Origin: Gloeopeniophorella convolvens
Taxonomy: Eukaryota > Basidiomycota > Agaricomycetes > Russulales
Assembly: GCA_022496205.1 (NCBI GenBank)
Contig: WTXD01000064.1
Location: forward strand, 1 to 64,000
Reading direction: 5' to 3'
DNA: 64,000 nucleotides
The notes beneath the pieces are model-generated. The model was not told the DNA's origin. It searched no databases and saw only the letters and a list, made by a program, of their open reading frames with translations. Positions 1 to 11,800 of the stretch are shown here, one piece after another. How positions within the stretch are numbered: the stretch's first letter is position 1; every line of letters starts with the position of its first letter. Position numbers and translations under genes: made by a program.

Positions 1-201
1 GGTGAGAACACACAGGCCTGTCAGCTCTAGAAAGTACCTACTTCTCCGACGTACTCAAAAGGCTTCATGCTCCCCGTAAGAGTACTTGCCATCTGTGATC
101 CGGATGGCCCCGGGTATGTATATGTATACTTGGTGGCATTCCTGGAGGCCGGGGACCCTATTCTTGTGCTCTCTCCAGGTTCGTGGCCCCTCTGAATCGC
201 C

Positions 202-1635
202 ATGTCGGATGCAGCAGCAGAAGTGGAGTACTATCTCTACACTCAGTTCCGAAATGGTATAGTTTTCAACCTCTCCGCAGGAATCCTCTATGGTGAGGCT
301 TGACACACCCCTGCATGTCGTCGTGGCAGCTCGAACTGACCTGCTTTCTGTCACTAGGAATGTACTTTGCAATGTACTTCGTCTCAGTTCGGGTGCTCCT
401 GTGTGTTGGGGCTGTCCACCTTTTCCTCGATGTTGTTCAGTACGCTAACTACTGGCATGCAGCTCTGATGGGCCGCTGAGGAAATCTCGTGCCAACACCT
501 TCATGTTCTGCATCACGACCTCCATGTTCATTTCAGGGACTGTGACGATTGTTCTCGGATCTGGATTGATATCTCAGTCCATTCCTTTCATCCTTCAAGA
601 CATCGACCCTTCATTTGGGGCTTGGTCGGATCGCACCACAGATATTGTCATGAATATCTTTGCGGCCATCATGCAGCTGAACGTCAGTGCTTCTGTCTTT
701 GTCTACCCCTCGATTGAGTAGCTGACGTTGTGCAGCCTATTCTTAGCGACATCGTTTGTGCATGGCGCGCTGTCGTCATATGGAGGTGGGACCGCAGGGT
801 CATACTCATACTTACGACTTGCATCCTTGGGACACTCGGTGCGCGTGACGCAGCACACCCACAAAGCCGTGTCTGATGAACATCTTAGTCGCCGCAGGAT
901 ACGATCTGAAGCTTGCTATCGAGGTTCACCCGGGGTCCCAGGACGAGCAAGGCTTACAAGAGGGGACAGTCGCATTGGTGATCGTAGGGCCTATACTGGG
1001 CACAAACTTGCTGTCGACGTCTCTAATTGCTTGGAAAGCATGGTAAGTCCGCCGTGACGCGCGTTTCTACGTTTCTAATCAACTATGGCCTAGGGAATAC
1101 CGTAAACATGTGCAAGTGCATCTCCAACCCGAGAGCCCCTACCAGTGTCTGGAGAATTTTCGTGCTCCTCATCGGGTCTGGGCTCATATACTGCCTCATA
1201 TGGGTAATTGATATCTAACCATATCTCCTAGTAGAATCGTGCACTCAGCAGTTTCATGGTGCTAGATACTCTACCTCTTGACTGTATTTGGGGAGCTCCC
1301 CGGCTCGGGGTCATACATCGTGAACGTCTTCATGCTTTACTTTTCGGTGAGCCTTCTACGCTTGGACTTCCAGACATCGCCTCTAACGGGAACTATAGTG
1401 CATGTACCCGACGGCCATCACGATTATAATGCATTTGCAGTTGCACCTCCATACTGGGAATGAGGCCCACTCTGGGCCCGTGGTACCATCGCGTCAAGCA
1501 GTCCTCACAACCGTGTATTCCGCACCTGTCGGGAGTACTCCGAACACCCGTACAGATACTTTGGCCTCAGAGGAAAGGAGAATTAGGAATTCTAGCTTTC
1601 ATGAGCGCGACGCCAGGCGAGACAGCTTGGTTTGA
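202..1635 (+). pseudogene. basidiomycete multi-pass membrane protein, copy 1 (one apparent frame break)
   Basis: This is a paralogue of the gene at 22903-24350. The start is taken at 202 (MSDAAAEVEYYLYTQF). Exons can be joined through GT-AG introns of about 50-70 nt. Recognisable pieces in order are LSDGPLRKSRANTFMF with a hydrophobic segment (463-682), PILSDIVCAWRAVVIW (about 735), GPILGTNLLSTSLIAWKAW (about 985-1040), then LLIGSGLIYCLIW, ILYLLTVF and a hydrophilic tail ending at 1635. Between the exon piece beginning EYRKHVQVHL (1095) and the LLIGSGLIYCLIW helix the reading frame shifts by one base, which the second copy does not do. That makes this copy a pseudogene or the site of a sequence error. 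Many such multi-pass proteins occur in basidiomycetes. I know no assigned function. Several hydrophobic helices imply a membrane location. Confidence 0.6.
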
Positions 1636-2855
1636 GGAGGCGACACAATCTTTCTTGGAAGTTTCTTGGCGAGTCTTCACGTTCACGATAGTGCATAACC
1701 CAGGCTACGTTGTACATTAGATTCTTAACATCCTCTATGCAGGCACTGGTGGCTTCACCTGCATGAGGATAGCAATATACCTGGGCCCATCGATGGTCCA
1801 TGCCCCTTCATTTGCCTCTTAAATTCTGCGACCTATACATCTGCACTTTCGGGGAGGCATGGTGACCCAGAGCTGAAGCATACCGTGGACTCGGACTATA
1901 CATACTCTACCTTCAGACAGCCGATGTAGACCGTGATGGACAATCGACAAAAGCTTGCCGACACGACCGCGCACGTTCCTGGTACCTGAGTGAGGCCTTG
2001 AGGCGGAGTTCGGCAGGATTCCGGCACCTTGTGGCCCAATTCCAACTTCCGACGCGCTCCGCTGCTCTCCACTGCTCTCCACTGCTGGCAACTGCCTCAG
2101 CAGACTGGCACACCTTCGCGCCACAAACACTCAAGTACTCAATAGCTGTTCGAGAGCCGACGGAGAGGTGCGTCAAGTCTCCATTCAGGAACACTTCATG
2201 AAGGGGGTACCCGGTGCCAGCTTGCTTGGTCTCTCGTTTGCCAGGTGCCTTATCGTTGGCGCTCACTGAATTTTCAATCAACTATGACTGGTGCTGGTGC
2301 TTGTCGTTGTCACGACTCACCAAACTATCACTTGAGCCTGCAGTGCCAGCTTCGACTGTGGCTCACGGAAAACATATGCTGAGACTGGAATAATATGCTT
2401 TGTCACACCACTGTCTCGTCTCTTTGTGCTGCTCCCCCTGCTCCCATTCTACTGCGCGCTCGATAAGGTTACTGCCATCTTCCGTCCCAAGTGTGTCGTC
2501 ACAATCCGCTGGGGGCCGGCTTGCCTATCACCCGCCATGGATGCCGTGGGGCCGCGACGCACTCGCCGGCCTGTGGAAAGGACCATGTTGGATTTGGAGG
2601 GAAAGGCTGCCCGTTGGCTCGTAAAATGCTGATGACTGAGCACAGACTCATGTTATAAGTGTGTTCGAATATATTCACGTGCATGACGGGGCGAAGTACA
2701 TGAGATATCTAACCAATACATGATATGATAGCCCGTAGCAGTACATTAAACAAAGATAATCGAAATGTGCCCCAATCCTAACCCGAATCTGTCCCACTGG
2801 GTTTTATACGTGCGCAAATATATAAGGGGCCGTCTACACCGGAAATTGACAAGAC
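1636..2855. other. intergenic, no supportable gene
   Basis: Short open frames occur on both strands, but none shows a domain, a signal peptide or a convincing exon chain. A small direct repeat of the word CTCCACTGCT lies near 2067-2090. Confidence 0.5.
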
Positions 2856-3318
2856 TCAGTCGTCAACGCCAAGAATCATACGCGTCGTCTCATCAATCGC
2901 GCGCGCGCGCAGCTCAGCCAGCACGGCCGATTGGACAGACGAACACCCGAAGGTATAGCGGTGAAAGAACGTCGGAAGACCTGCCGACATACGGTGATAA
3001 GAGGGCGGCACGGGTATCATACTTACGGTAAGACTTACCACCAGATACGGGCGCCGGCTGCGCTCCCAATATGGGAAGAAGCGCCGTGATCTCCGAGGAT
3101 AGGGTATCAAAGAGCGCGCGCAGCGCGGACAGGGCCTCAGCAGGCTGCGAGAGTCGGCGTACTGTGCCACCCCTTCGTTGGAACTGTGGAGAAGGGGGCT
3201 CCGTTGGGAGACTGGGACCATGGTGCAACTGTTGCAGGTGGTCGCAGGCTAATGGTACGTCTCGAGCCTGCACGAGGATAAGGGCCCGCTCTGCCCCAGT
3301 ACCGTTGGAAGATGACAT
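2856..3318 (-). CDS. hypothetical two-exon protein
   Basis: An open frame starting at 3318 (MSSSNGTGAERAL) continues through a 58-nt GT-AG intron (2981-3038) to a stop at 2856, ending DETTRMILGVDD. The joined frame has a leucine- and alanine-rich stretch (ALRALFDTLSSEITALL) that could be helical, and no recognised domain. It lies directly downstream of the M20-like remnant on the same strand, so it may instead be the 3' part of that decayed gene. I do not recognise the product. Confidence 0.35.
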
Positions 3319-3345
3319 ACCTTGCCGAGCATGATGACAAATACG

Positions 3346-4300
3346 AGTGTGCGCTGGGGTTCGTATCCAGCCCGCAGAAGAGACTCGGCCGCGGTCCTGT
3401 AAGTCAGGTCTCATCAATGGCACGGTTCGGAGCACAAGTGAGGAAACGCACAGCATCCCAACGCCACTCTCGACGTCGGCGAGAGCCTCTAGAAAATCCG
3501 GATGGAACCCACCGCACGCCGAGCCAAATGTTGAAGGGGATGTGTGGCTCTTCGAAGCGGACTGATCATCCTGTACCAGATCAAACGCTATGCATGTTGA
3601 TCAGATGCTAGATCATTGTGCGGGGATGATGCTGCACAGACCGTGGCGGTTCGTGATAAGCACAGGTTTAGAGGCGTGTTCCTTTCCCGGCCAGTGGAAG
3701 ATAATCGCGGATTCAGCCACTTCAATCTTATCGAGTGTTTCGTGACTGCAACGGTGACAGTCGAAGATGAGCACCAAAGACCGCAGCGAGGTAGACACAC
3801 ACGCACACAAGGGGAAAAGCGCTTCCCAGATGCTCCCGCAGCGGAGGGACCAAGCCATGCATGTCGTCACCATCGGTCTCGTATACTTCTCTCCTGTGGA
3901 CGAATTGAACGACACGGAACCGAGACGGGGGATGGTAAACGTACGATATGGCCAGCGCCTCATCATGGGCTCCCTGAGTCCACAGCTCATACGCCTCCGT
4001 ACGGAGAGCAAGAGACACATGACTGGCTACCTGCTCGCGGTACTTCGGGACGGGCAATGCGGGCAAGCGGTAGGGAGCGGTCCCCGGGAGCACGCTCGCG
4101 ACGAACGCGAAACAGCAGAACGCGAGTAAGATTAGGAGTATAGGTTTTCCTGCCGGTGGGAGGGGCTGGACATGCTTCTTGGAGTCGGCCTTTTCAGAGT
4201 GCTGGGCGTCCAACGACGGCATTGCTGCTTCGAGGTCAGGGAGGGCGTAAATGGCGCCCATGGTGTGGTAGGACGCCCCGAGGAGCGGCATGTTTGCCAT
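3346..4300 (-). pseudogene. M20 carboxypeptidase S-like gene, decayed or truncated
   Basis: The start at 4300 (MANMPLLGASYHTMG) opens a frame with one membrane segment (PILLILLAFCCFAFVASVL), the type II anchor expected of vacuolar carboxypeptidase S relatives. Two introns remove the stretches after ALAIS and ALFPF. The next exon reads FHETLDKIEVAESAIIFHWP then SKPVLITNRHG, which matches the family pattern before the first metal-binding motif. The expected HQDVVPV is not there, and the text after NRHG drifts. Further on, SGVGMLCV (about 3455) and AAESLLRAGYEPQRTLVF (about 3350-3410) resemble the helix and strand before the DEExGG motif, and that motif is also missing. I infer a dead or strongly diverged relative of the intact gene at 15448-17884. 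Confidence 0.5.
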
Positions 4301-4986
4301 AGATGGAGGAGGTTGGGGAGGCGGTCGTGGCACAGGCGGCCGGTGTGAGACGGTGCGTTGGGTAGGTGTTGTGGTACATGTCCTTGGTATAGACAGAGGC
4401 GTATATGTGTGTGTTTGCACCACCAATGCTTGGCTGATGCTGTTCGCAGTGGCTCCAACTTGATGCTTGATGCTTGATGTTCTGATGCCTGAATTTGATG
4501 TAGCGATGTCTCCAAGCCGAGCTGGGCACCCGCTCATACCCGGACATTTCAAACTCCTCCACAACCACCCCGCCCGACGCCATTGCTCTTCGACCCTTTG
4601 GCGTGCTTGCCACCAGCGGCCCAGAAGCACTACTACTTAGTTGAGGAGGCTATACTTCTCGGTCCCATTCAGGATCAGTGTGGGAACAAGCATACGCCGG
4701 TAGTCGCACGTCCCTATCTGAACTCAGGGGCGAAGTATTCGATGTTTGCTCACCTGTCGGGGTTGAAGCAACGACGGTTGCTACTATATAATTGTGATAT
4801 ATGACAGAAGAAGCAATTACATATGATATTGCATGACTGTTAATACAATGTTGCATGGTGACCACAAAGCTTTAACCCATCCAGGACTGAATAATACGAG
4901 GCTGCGTGTCCGGAAACAGGGGTCCGGAAGCTCAAACGGAACTCAGATAGTGTTCGCTGCAATTCGGGCGTGAGCATTCGGCACGC

Positions 4987-5253
4987 TCAGACATTTGGCG
5001 ACAAGTATGACTGACCTCGTGATGCGGGAGCATTGGCCAGCCGGTCTGCGTTGTCCGCATCTTTAATGTTCCACTGTGTGGGCAGGCCCGGGACGCGGAG
5101 GTAGTGAGGGCTGCGCGGTGTCGTGGTCCGCGAACGCTGCGACGCAGGCGAACTAGAGCACGAAGTCGAGGTCGGTGATTGCGTATATGGCGACTCGTCG
5201 GAAGTAGTGCTTCGGCGCGAGGGAATGGAGAGTGGGTGGAGATATTGGGTCAT
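4987..5253 (-). other. possible decayed exon, unassigned
   Basis: An open frame MTQYLHPLSIP ends at 4987, with a possible donor (GAG|GTCAGT) near 5025. In another frame the same DNA reads AIYAITDLDF, close to AIYALPDLEA near the start of the gene at 4300. This could be a decayed duplicate of that N-terminus. Support is weak. Confidence 0.2.
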
Positions 5254-6049
5254 GACGATGTTGCTGCAGACACGGAAGCGCGATAGTCTGATGGTAGAGT
5301 GGAAGCGCGATGCGTGTGCGGGTCAGAAGGTGTGGTGGGCGACGGGATGGCTGCCAGGCCAGTCGCTGCCGTCTGCCTCTTATACTTCGTGAGGCCCCTG
5401 GAGTAGTGGCTGCGATGAGCCAAGGCGGTGCAGCGATCATAGATCCACGGCCCCACTCGCAACCACAAGAGAATCGCTTGGCCACGCCGCGATGAAGGAA
5501 AGGGCCGAAAAGGAAGGTGCCGTCAAAGTGTTACACAGCGTGTCTCTGTGGATGCCCCATCGGTTGACACCAACAAGCGCAGTCGTTGGATAAGTTAGTA
5601 TGGCCGATGCACGGGAGGCGGTGCATGGTCACGCTGAGGCATGTTTGACCTCAGGAGCAACCTGACGGCGGGATCAATGTCAGCAGCGTGACACGGTGCG
5701 TACCGCATGTCTCGCATCCATACATATGCAGTTGTTCGAGAAGGCTTCGACCAGGTTTGGTCTGTAGGTCAAATCGCAGGGCGGTGCTGGCGAAGCGTGG
5801 GCCCTTGGGTACCAGAACAGTACTAGAACAGGAAGGAATATTAGACTGGCGTTAGCCATGGCACAACTATTGATGTTTCAAAGGCCCCAGGAATTTGTCG
5901 ATCCATGCTATGGGGGGAATTGAGGTGGAGGTGCTTTCAGCGGTGATGCCAGAACCTCGCGCTGAAACGATTTTTGGCTGCGCCGATTGTGAATGTCCCG
6001 GCCCCGGCAACTGCCGGTAACAACACAAGCGGTTCACGGCTGGATTCAA
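5254..6049. other. intergenic flank of the Mutator-like element, no gene seen
   Basis: No exon chain or domain was found on either strand. The stretch runs up to the 9-bp target duplication that borders the element at 6059. Confidence 0.5.
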
Positions 6050-6058
6050 GCGCCGGCC

Positions 6059-6394
6059 CAGGCTCCTAACCAGCCGGCCTTGGGAGTGTCGCTATGAATC
6101 ACAGTTCCGGGCTTCAATGAGATTGACACGACATGCCTAATTGAGAATTAATCCCACGAAATGTTTTACAATGCGAGACATATGGCAATCTAATCATTAT
6201 ATTGACATCGCTATCTAATCTATTACAAAAGAACGGCTTGATCCGAGATTGAAACACCGATGAACTTTAAGTTGCGCAACACTCCCAAGGACGGCTGGCA
6301 CAAAATGTCGGTTCCCACGCCACTTCAAAACAAAGCCAAAGCAATCTCCGGCGACCGTGGACGGATTTGGAGGGGCTTCCGGCGTGAGGTCACG
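6059..6394 (+). repeat. left terminal inverted arm of the Mutator-like element
   Basis: The arm pairs with 7591-7925 in inverse orientation. The outer 50 bp and the inner 150 bp (6247-6394) are nearly identical between arms, while an AT-rich middle of about 130 bp has diverged. The inner part reads, in opposite directions, as the same peptide (GDCFGFVLKWRGNRHFVPAV). This is a side effect of the inverted repeat rather than evidence of a gene. Confidence 0.85.
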
Positions 6395-6807
6395 TGGTTT
6401 CAGCGATAAGCAGATTCGCTTTGGATTCACTGCACACATCGAAAGACTATAGGGTTTCCACTAGTTACTACAATTCTATTTAACTCCCGTGCTGAACGCA
6501 TCAGTGTCCACAGCCATGTTGGTCGTGCCGCTCGAGCCGGTGATAGGCAGCACATCCGCAGTAAATTGCGCGCATCTGCACCCATCGTCGTGATGGGTTG
6601 CGTGGCCATCGGTGCTATGTCGCAGGACACACGGCCGGTGTCCTGCAAGGCGCGCAGTGTGTGGCCTCCAGCCGCGTGCCCGGTGGCACGCTGTAAGGCA
6701 CGCTGCCGCGCTGGCAGCGACGACGCAGTCCCCTGCGGCATGCATGGAGTGGCGGCCCACCTTGTGACGCGCCAGCATGCTTTGCAACGCACCAGCGATG
6801 GCAGCAC

Positions 6808-7240
6808 GTCTTGAAAAAGCGCGCGGAACGCCAGCGCGTTGGGGCGGGCCGCCGCGTGCCCGCGTGCGTTGAGCATCTGCTTCACGAAGCGGAACGTCTT
6901 GCGCACGTATGCCTTCTCAGTGAAGAGGTCGAGGGTCGAGGGTGCGCTCGGGCTCGGCGGGCGCGGGCAGCGTGCAGGCGCAGATCATCTGCGTGTAGAG
7001 ATGCGGGTCCGGATGCGAGACGTAGCGCATGTGCGCGAAGAGGTCCCAGGCGCACGTGGCGGCGGGGGAGGAGCGCGTGCGGAAAAGCGTGGCGATGAGG
7101 CGCGAATAGGTCGCCATGGGGGCGGGCTTGGGTACGATACCACCATGATAGGGAACAATGGCCGTGACGCCGTGCGACGTGACATCGGCGACGTCCACGG
7201 GAATGCTGTCGGCAGCGGGCACATGAGGGAGCCTGAGGCT
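6808..7240 (-). pseudogene. captured pentatricopeptide-repeat (PPR) gene fragment
   Basis: The minus strand reads PMATYSRLIATLFRTRS, CAWDLFAHMRYVSHPDPHLY and TQMICACTLPAPAEPERTLD, then in another frame DLFTEKAYV, FRFVKQMLNARG and ARPNALAFRALFQ. The spacing of helix pairs and the DLF-M and LYTQMI-type phrases are those of PPR repeats from organellar RNA-binding proteins. The frame breaks where a 7-bp unit (CTCGACC on the minus strand) is present twice, at about 6930-6945. There is no start, no transit peptide and no 3' end. I infer a fragment copied from a host PPR gene elsewhere and carried inside the transposon. Confidence 0.6.
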
Positions 7241-7590
7241 ACAGCGACAGCAGCCTAGTAGCAGCTTCAGGAGCTGCCACTAGGACTAGAAGGATAACAT
7301 AAGTATATTTAAGCGAACAAGCAGTACAGGGCACGATACCGGCTGTCTCAAACCAGCTTCACCACCCCACCTCAAGCTTCTGGCCCAGACCTAGCTCAAC
7401 AAGCTCAACAAGCCCAACCAGCCCAGACACTGGACTTCCTGAAGATGTGGCCGATAAGACCAAGGGCAGAGGCAGCGTGTAAGGTTTTCCAGGACAAGGG
7501 GCGTAGGGTTAGGGATGTGCGAGAGACATCTACAAGACGGCAAGGGAGACGATGAGAGACAAGGGCATCGGTGCTTCAATGATCTCGAGG

Positions 7591-7925
7591 TCGCGTGACC
7601 TCACGCCGGAGGCCCCTCCAAATCCGTCCACGGTCGCCGGAGATTGCTTTGGCTTTGTTTTGAAGTGGCGTGGGAACCGACATTTTGTGCCAGCCGTCCT
7701 TGGGAGTGTTGCGCAACTTAGAGTTCATCGGTGTTTGTATTTCGGAATAGTCCGTCGGCGATGACTTATATAGATAAATTGCTTTGTATGTTTTGCATAG
7801 AAAATCATATTAATATGTCTTTCATAACAAAACATAACATATGATATGTTTTGCATGGAGAAAACTTCAAAGTCCGGAACTGTGACCTATAGCGACACTC
7901 CCAAGGCCGGCTGGTTAGCAGCCTG
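7591..7925 (-). repeat. right terminal inverted arm of the Mutator-like element
   Basis: The arm is the inverted partner of 6059-6394. Its outer end is CAGCCTG at 7919-7925, followed at once by the 9-bp duplication GCGCCGGCC (7926-7934). The inner boundary is near 7591, where the two arms stop matching (GTGACCTCACGCC). Confidence 0.85.
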
Positions 7926-7934
7926 GCGCCGGCC

Positions 7935-8841
7935 CGGGTCTTGGTCGCGGCGCCGCCTGCCCATGTCGGAGCTGCTGTCGTGTCGTGATCGCTCGCCGCC
8001 ACCTTTGGCCCAGACCTCCCTGCAGAGGCTCCTACCGGGCGTGGTCAAGGCCAAGGTAGTTCCCTCATAGCTCAATGCACTGCTTTCACCTACCGGGCCT
8101 TCGAGGCCTCGAAACCTCATGGGCCGTCACCAAAATGCCGGTAATCTCGCGAAAAGGGACCTCCAGTGCCCCCAGCTACAGCCTGAATCCGTATCTGTAC
8201 CATGGCGAAGTGTGGTCCAAAGCGTTTCGTATTGGAGCTTCCAGCATTTATCATTCCTACGTGGCGGCTCGCAACCTTTCGACCTCAACTACGCCCGACT
8301 GTCCCTAATGGTGCCCATAGCCGTGTCTACAGAAACCTGGAGACAAAGTTCACCCTCCTGTGTTGCCTAGGTTCCCTCGTCACTATCTTCGGCGCCCTAC
8401 TCCTACTTCCACATATCTTCCCCCAACCAGACCCAGGTCATCACACGGACCGTTGCATCATAGGCGGACCGGACATATGGGGATTCGGGGCAAAGTAAAC
8501 CCAATCATTCAGGCGGGGGCGCTGAACTGCGCTGGACAAGACTCGCGATACCAAGCCGTAAAACATGCTGTACGTGTGGATGCCCAAGTATGAGTGCCTT
8601 GCTCCTGACGCTAAACGCCTTCTCAACAGTTGCTCGCCCAAACAGCAGGTACTCCGCGCCTCGCTCAATGGGATGCAATGTACCCGCTTGATGACTTCTG
8701 CGTGCGAGTCCGGGATGGCTGTGGCTTCGGCGGCTCGTTCAGCGCTTGCAGCGATGCCGGGCCGCCTAGGTGCGATGCCCTCATGCGCCTTGCGCTGCGC
8801 CTTATAACGATGGGCCGTCCCTAGCCCCCACGACCTCACTC
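7935..8841. other. intergenic between transposon and NLR gene
   Basis: A 98-codon plus-strand frame at 8202-8498 contains one hydrophobic stretch (FTLLCCLGSLVTIFGALLLL). It has no recognised domain and no exon chain, so I do not call it a gene. Confidence 0.45.
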
Positions 8842-11800
8842 ATGTGCAGTATCATCCACCATCCATTCTCGAGCTCGAGCTCTGCCTCCTTCCGGTCGGT
8901 TTTTGACGCTGCGTTGGCAGAATACGCAAAGAAGACAGGCACGGACCTCGCTTCCTATCCACTCACTGGCCGACTCGGAAGCTGTGATTCCGTCGATGAT
9001 GTAATGCTTGTTCTCCAGGAGCAATCAGGGGCGTTGGATAAGCGCAAGGGTGGCCGGGGCGTGCGGTTGATGGAGCGACTGGCACCGACGATTGGCATCG
9101 GACTTGAGCTTAGCAAGGTTTTGGGCGACGGCATTGGTTTGGTGAGTCGATTGGTTTCTTCAGGATACCCGTACGGTCCCAGACGATATTTGTAATCAGG
9201 CATTTCCTCCAGCAACTTTCATATTCAGCAGTATCGCCATCCTTCTTGCAGTGCGTATTTTCCGCAACCCTGTCCATGACGTCACGTGACGAGCGACGAT
9301 GGCAGATTCCAGAGAAAGTCATCAAGAACTACGATGCGCTGGTCGAACTCTTTGATAACGTCGGGAACTTTCTTGGGCGCCTTGGGATATACACAAGGGT
9401 CTCGATTTCAGACGCGCTAACAGGGGTCGTCGTGAAGACGTTGGCGGAAGTGTTGTCAATTCTCGGGCTTGCGAAGAAACAAATTGACGAAGGATTGCTC
9501 AGTGAGTCACAGTGCTTTTCTTCGATGGTGTTTTCATCCAAAATTATCATAGAGAAGTGCGGCAAGATGCTTCTTGGGGGCAGTGGAGATGTTCGTGACG
9601 CCCTACAGAGGCTGGACAGACTCACGAAAGAGGAAGCTCAAATGACGGTGGCACAGATTCTGGACGTGATTCATGGTCTTGTGAATAATATGAAGGTCGT
9701 AATGGAAGGTGGGCAAATGCTTTCCGCACGTCGACGCCCGACCCTGATTTACAAGGGCCAGATAGGGAGACAAGCGCAGACGCTATCCAGCATGCTCTCC
9801 GTACGCTATCCAACTGACTGGTACAGACCTGCGCTAAATTCGGGAACTAGGCATCATGCAGCAAACAGCAAGTGATATCAACAAAATGGAACGTCAGTCG
9901 TTCCGGTCCCACCATCACGTATGTCGGCAGCTGAACCTCGCATAGGAGACAGACTGTTGAATGATTGTCATGCCTGGTTGCATTATCCGAGCCCCTCGAC
10001 AAATCACAATATCGCGCGCAAAACTCACCTACCCGGAACTGCCAAGTGGTTCATTCAAGGAGAGGTGTTTGTTGACTGGAAAACGACGGGTTCCCTGTTA
10101 TGGCTCTACGGGAAATATACGCTCTTCTTTGAGTGCTGCCATTTCCTTATGTTGATCATCAAACTCATAGCGGGGTCCGGAAAAAGTATTATCTGGTACG
10201 TCGATTCTTACATGTGAGGTAACCTGACCTGACCTAATGGCCAGTTCCACGGTCATCGAAGATCTCTCGCACTCTTGCGTTCAGTTGGGGCTGGCGTCTA
10301 TGGCCTACTTCTATTGCGACTTTCGGGATCCCGCCAAGCAGCATCTCCGCGGCCTACTCTGCTCTCTCTTGATCCAGTTCTGCGCTCAATCCGACTCGTA
10401 CTACGACGTCCTCGCTCGTCTCTACTCCAAGTACGCAAATGATCGTCGGGAGCCTAGTGAAGATGATCTTGTCGAGCATCTGAAGGAGATGCTCGAGACC
10501 CCGGACCAAGGCGCAAAGTTCATCGTTTTGGATGCCCTAGACGAGTGTCGCGATTCGGGAATATCATCCCCTCGCGAAGAAGTCCTGGGCTTCTTGAAGG
10601 ATCTTCTCGGCGCAGGCTACTCCAATTTGCGCATATGTGTCACTAGCCGCCCCGAGGAAGATATCTGGAGCGAGCTGGACCCTCTAGTCTCTCACCGCGT
10701 AGCTCTTGATCGGGAGAGTGGCCAGTGGCAGGATGTCGTCGAATACATCAGATGGGCAGTCAACTCGGACAGAAAGATGCGGAAATGGAACGCGGAGGAC
10801 AAAGAGTTAGTCGTCAATACGCTGTCAAGAAATGCCAATGGGATGTGAGTCGCGCCGCTGAGATGACGTACAGCCCTCATTGACTTCACCTTAAAGGTTC
10901 CGATACGTTTTCTGCCAGCTGGACGTGCTACGTGGGTGTCACCCAGCGGACATCCGATCCATCCTTGAGGCGCTCCCCGAAACTTTGGACGAAACGTATC
11001 AAAACACTCTTTCACGGATCGACAAGCAGCAACAGAAATGGGCTCATCGTATTTTTCAATGCTTGATAGTCGCCCAGAGACCGCTTAGTGTCCAAGAGCT
11101 CGCCGAGGTTCTTGCGGTCGACTTCAATCACCGGACCCCAGTGTTGAACGTGAAGCGGCGTTCAGACGACCCAGAACAAGCCATCCTATCTACCTGTCCC
11201 GGGAGTTTCATAACCATCGTCCCCGACGTGGAAGGCACACGGACAGTGCAGTTTGCGCACTTCTCGGTTCAGGAGTTCCTAACTTCAGACCGCCTCTTAC
11301 ACGTACAAGATCAAGCGATCTCCCACTACCTTGTTCTCCCAGAGCCCGCGCATACGGTTCTCGCCCAAGTCTGCCTCAGCGTGCTCCTCCAACTCGACGA
11401 CCGAGTCGACAAAGACATCCTTGACCGAGACTTCCCTCTGGCACACTACGCCGCATGGAACTGGGTGCAGCACGCACAGTTCATGAATGTTACGCAGCAC
11501 CTCAAAGACGCTATGGAGTGTCTGTTCGACGGTGACAAGCCGCATTTTGCAACCTGGATCTGGCTCTACGACGCGGATTTAGGCCGGTGGCACTGCGATG
11601 AATCGGTACATCCGCTGCGACCCGACCAGACGCCACTATATTACGCTGTGCTATGCGGCCTGGTCGCGCACCTAGTTGGGTCCTACCCGCAAGACCTATA
11701 TGCGCGCGGTGGCGCGTACGGCACCGTGCTGCATGCAGCTTCGGCCCTCGAGAATCATGCCATCGTGAAGCTTCTCCTCGACCATGGCGTACCAGTGGAC

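Larger units (their letters stand above)
6059..7925. mobile_element. Mutator-like DNA transposon, non-autonomous, with captured host gene fragment
   Basis: Two long inverted arms, about 336 bp each, enclose about 1.2 kb. The outer ends read CAGGCTCCTAACCAGCCGGC on the left and the same with one change (CAGGCTG) when the right end is reverse-complemented. Directly outside both ends is the identical 9-mer GCGCCGGCC (6050-6058 and 7926-7934), a 9-bp target-site duplication. Long terminal inverted repeats with 9-11 bp duplications are the hallmark of Mutator-like elements. No transposase is encoded. The interior holds a piece of a pentatricopeptide-repeat gene, which makes this the fungal equivalent of a Pack-MULE. 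Other superfamilies fit less well: hAT and KDZ elements give 8 bp and CACTA elements 3 bp. Confidence 0.75.

Noticed and set aside
6215..6439. apparent conserved peptide also found at 7552-7764
   Set aside because: The match is caused by the inverted arms of the transposon being read from both sides, so it is not a conserved protein.
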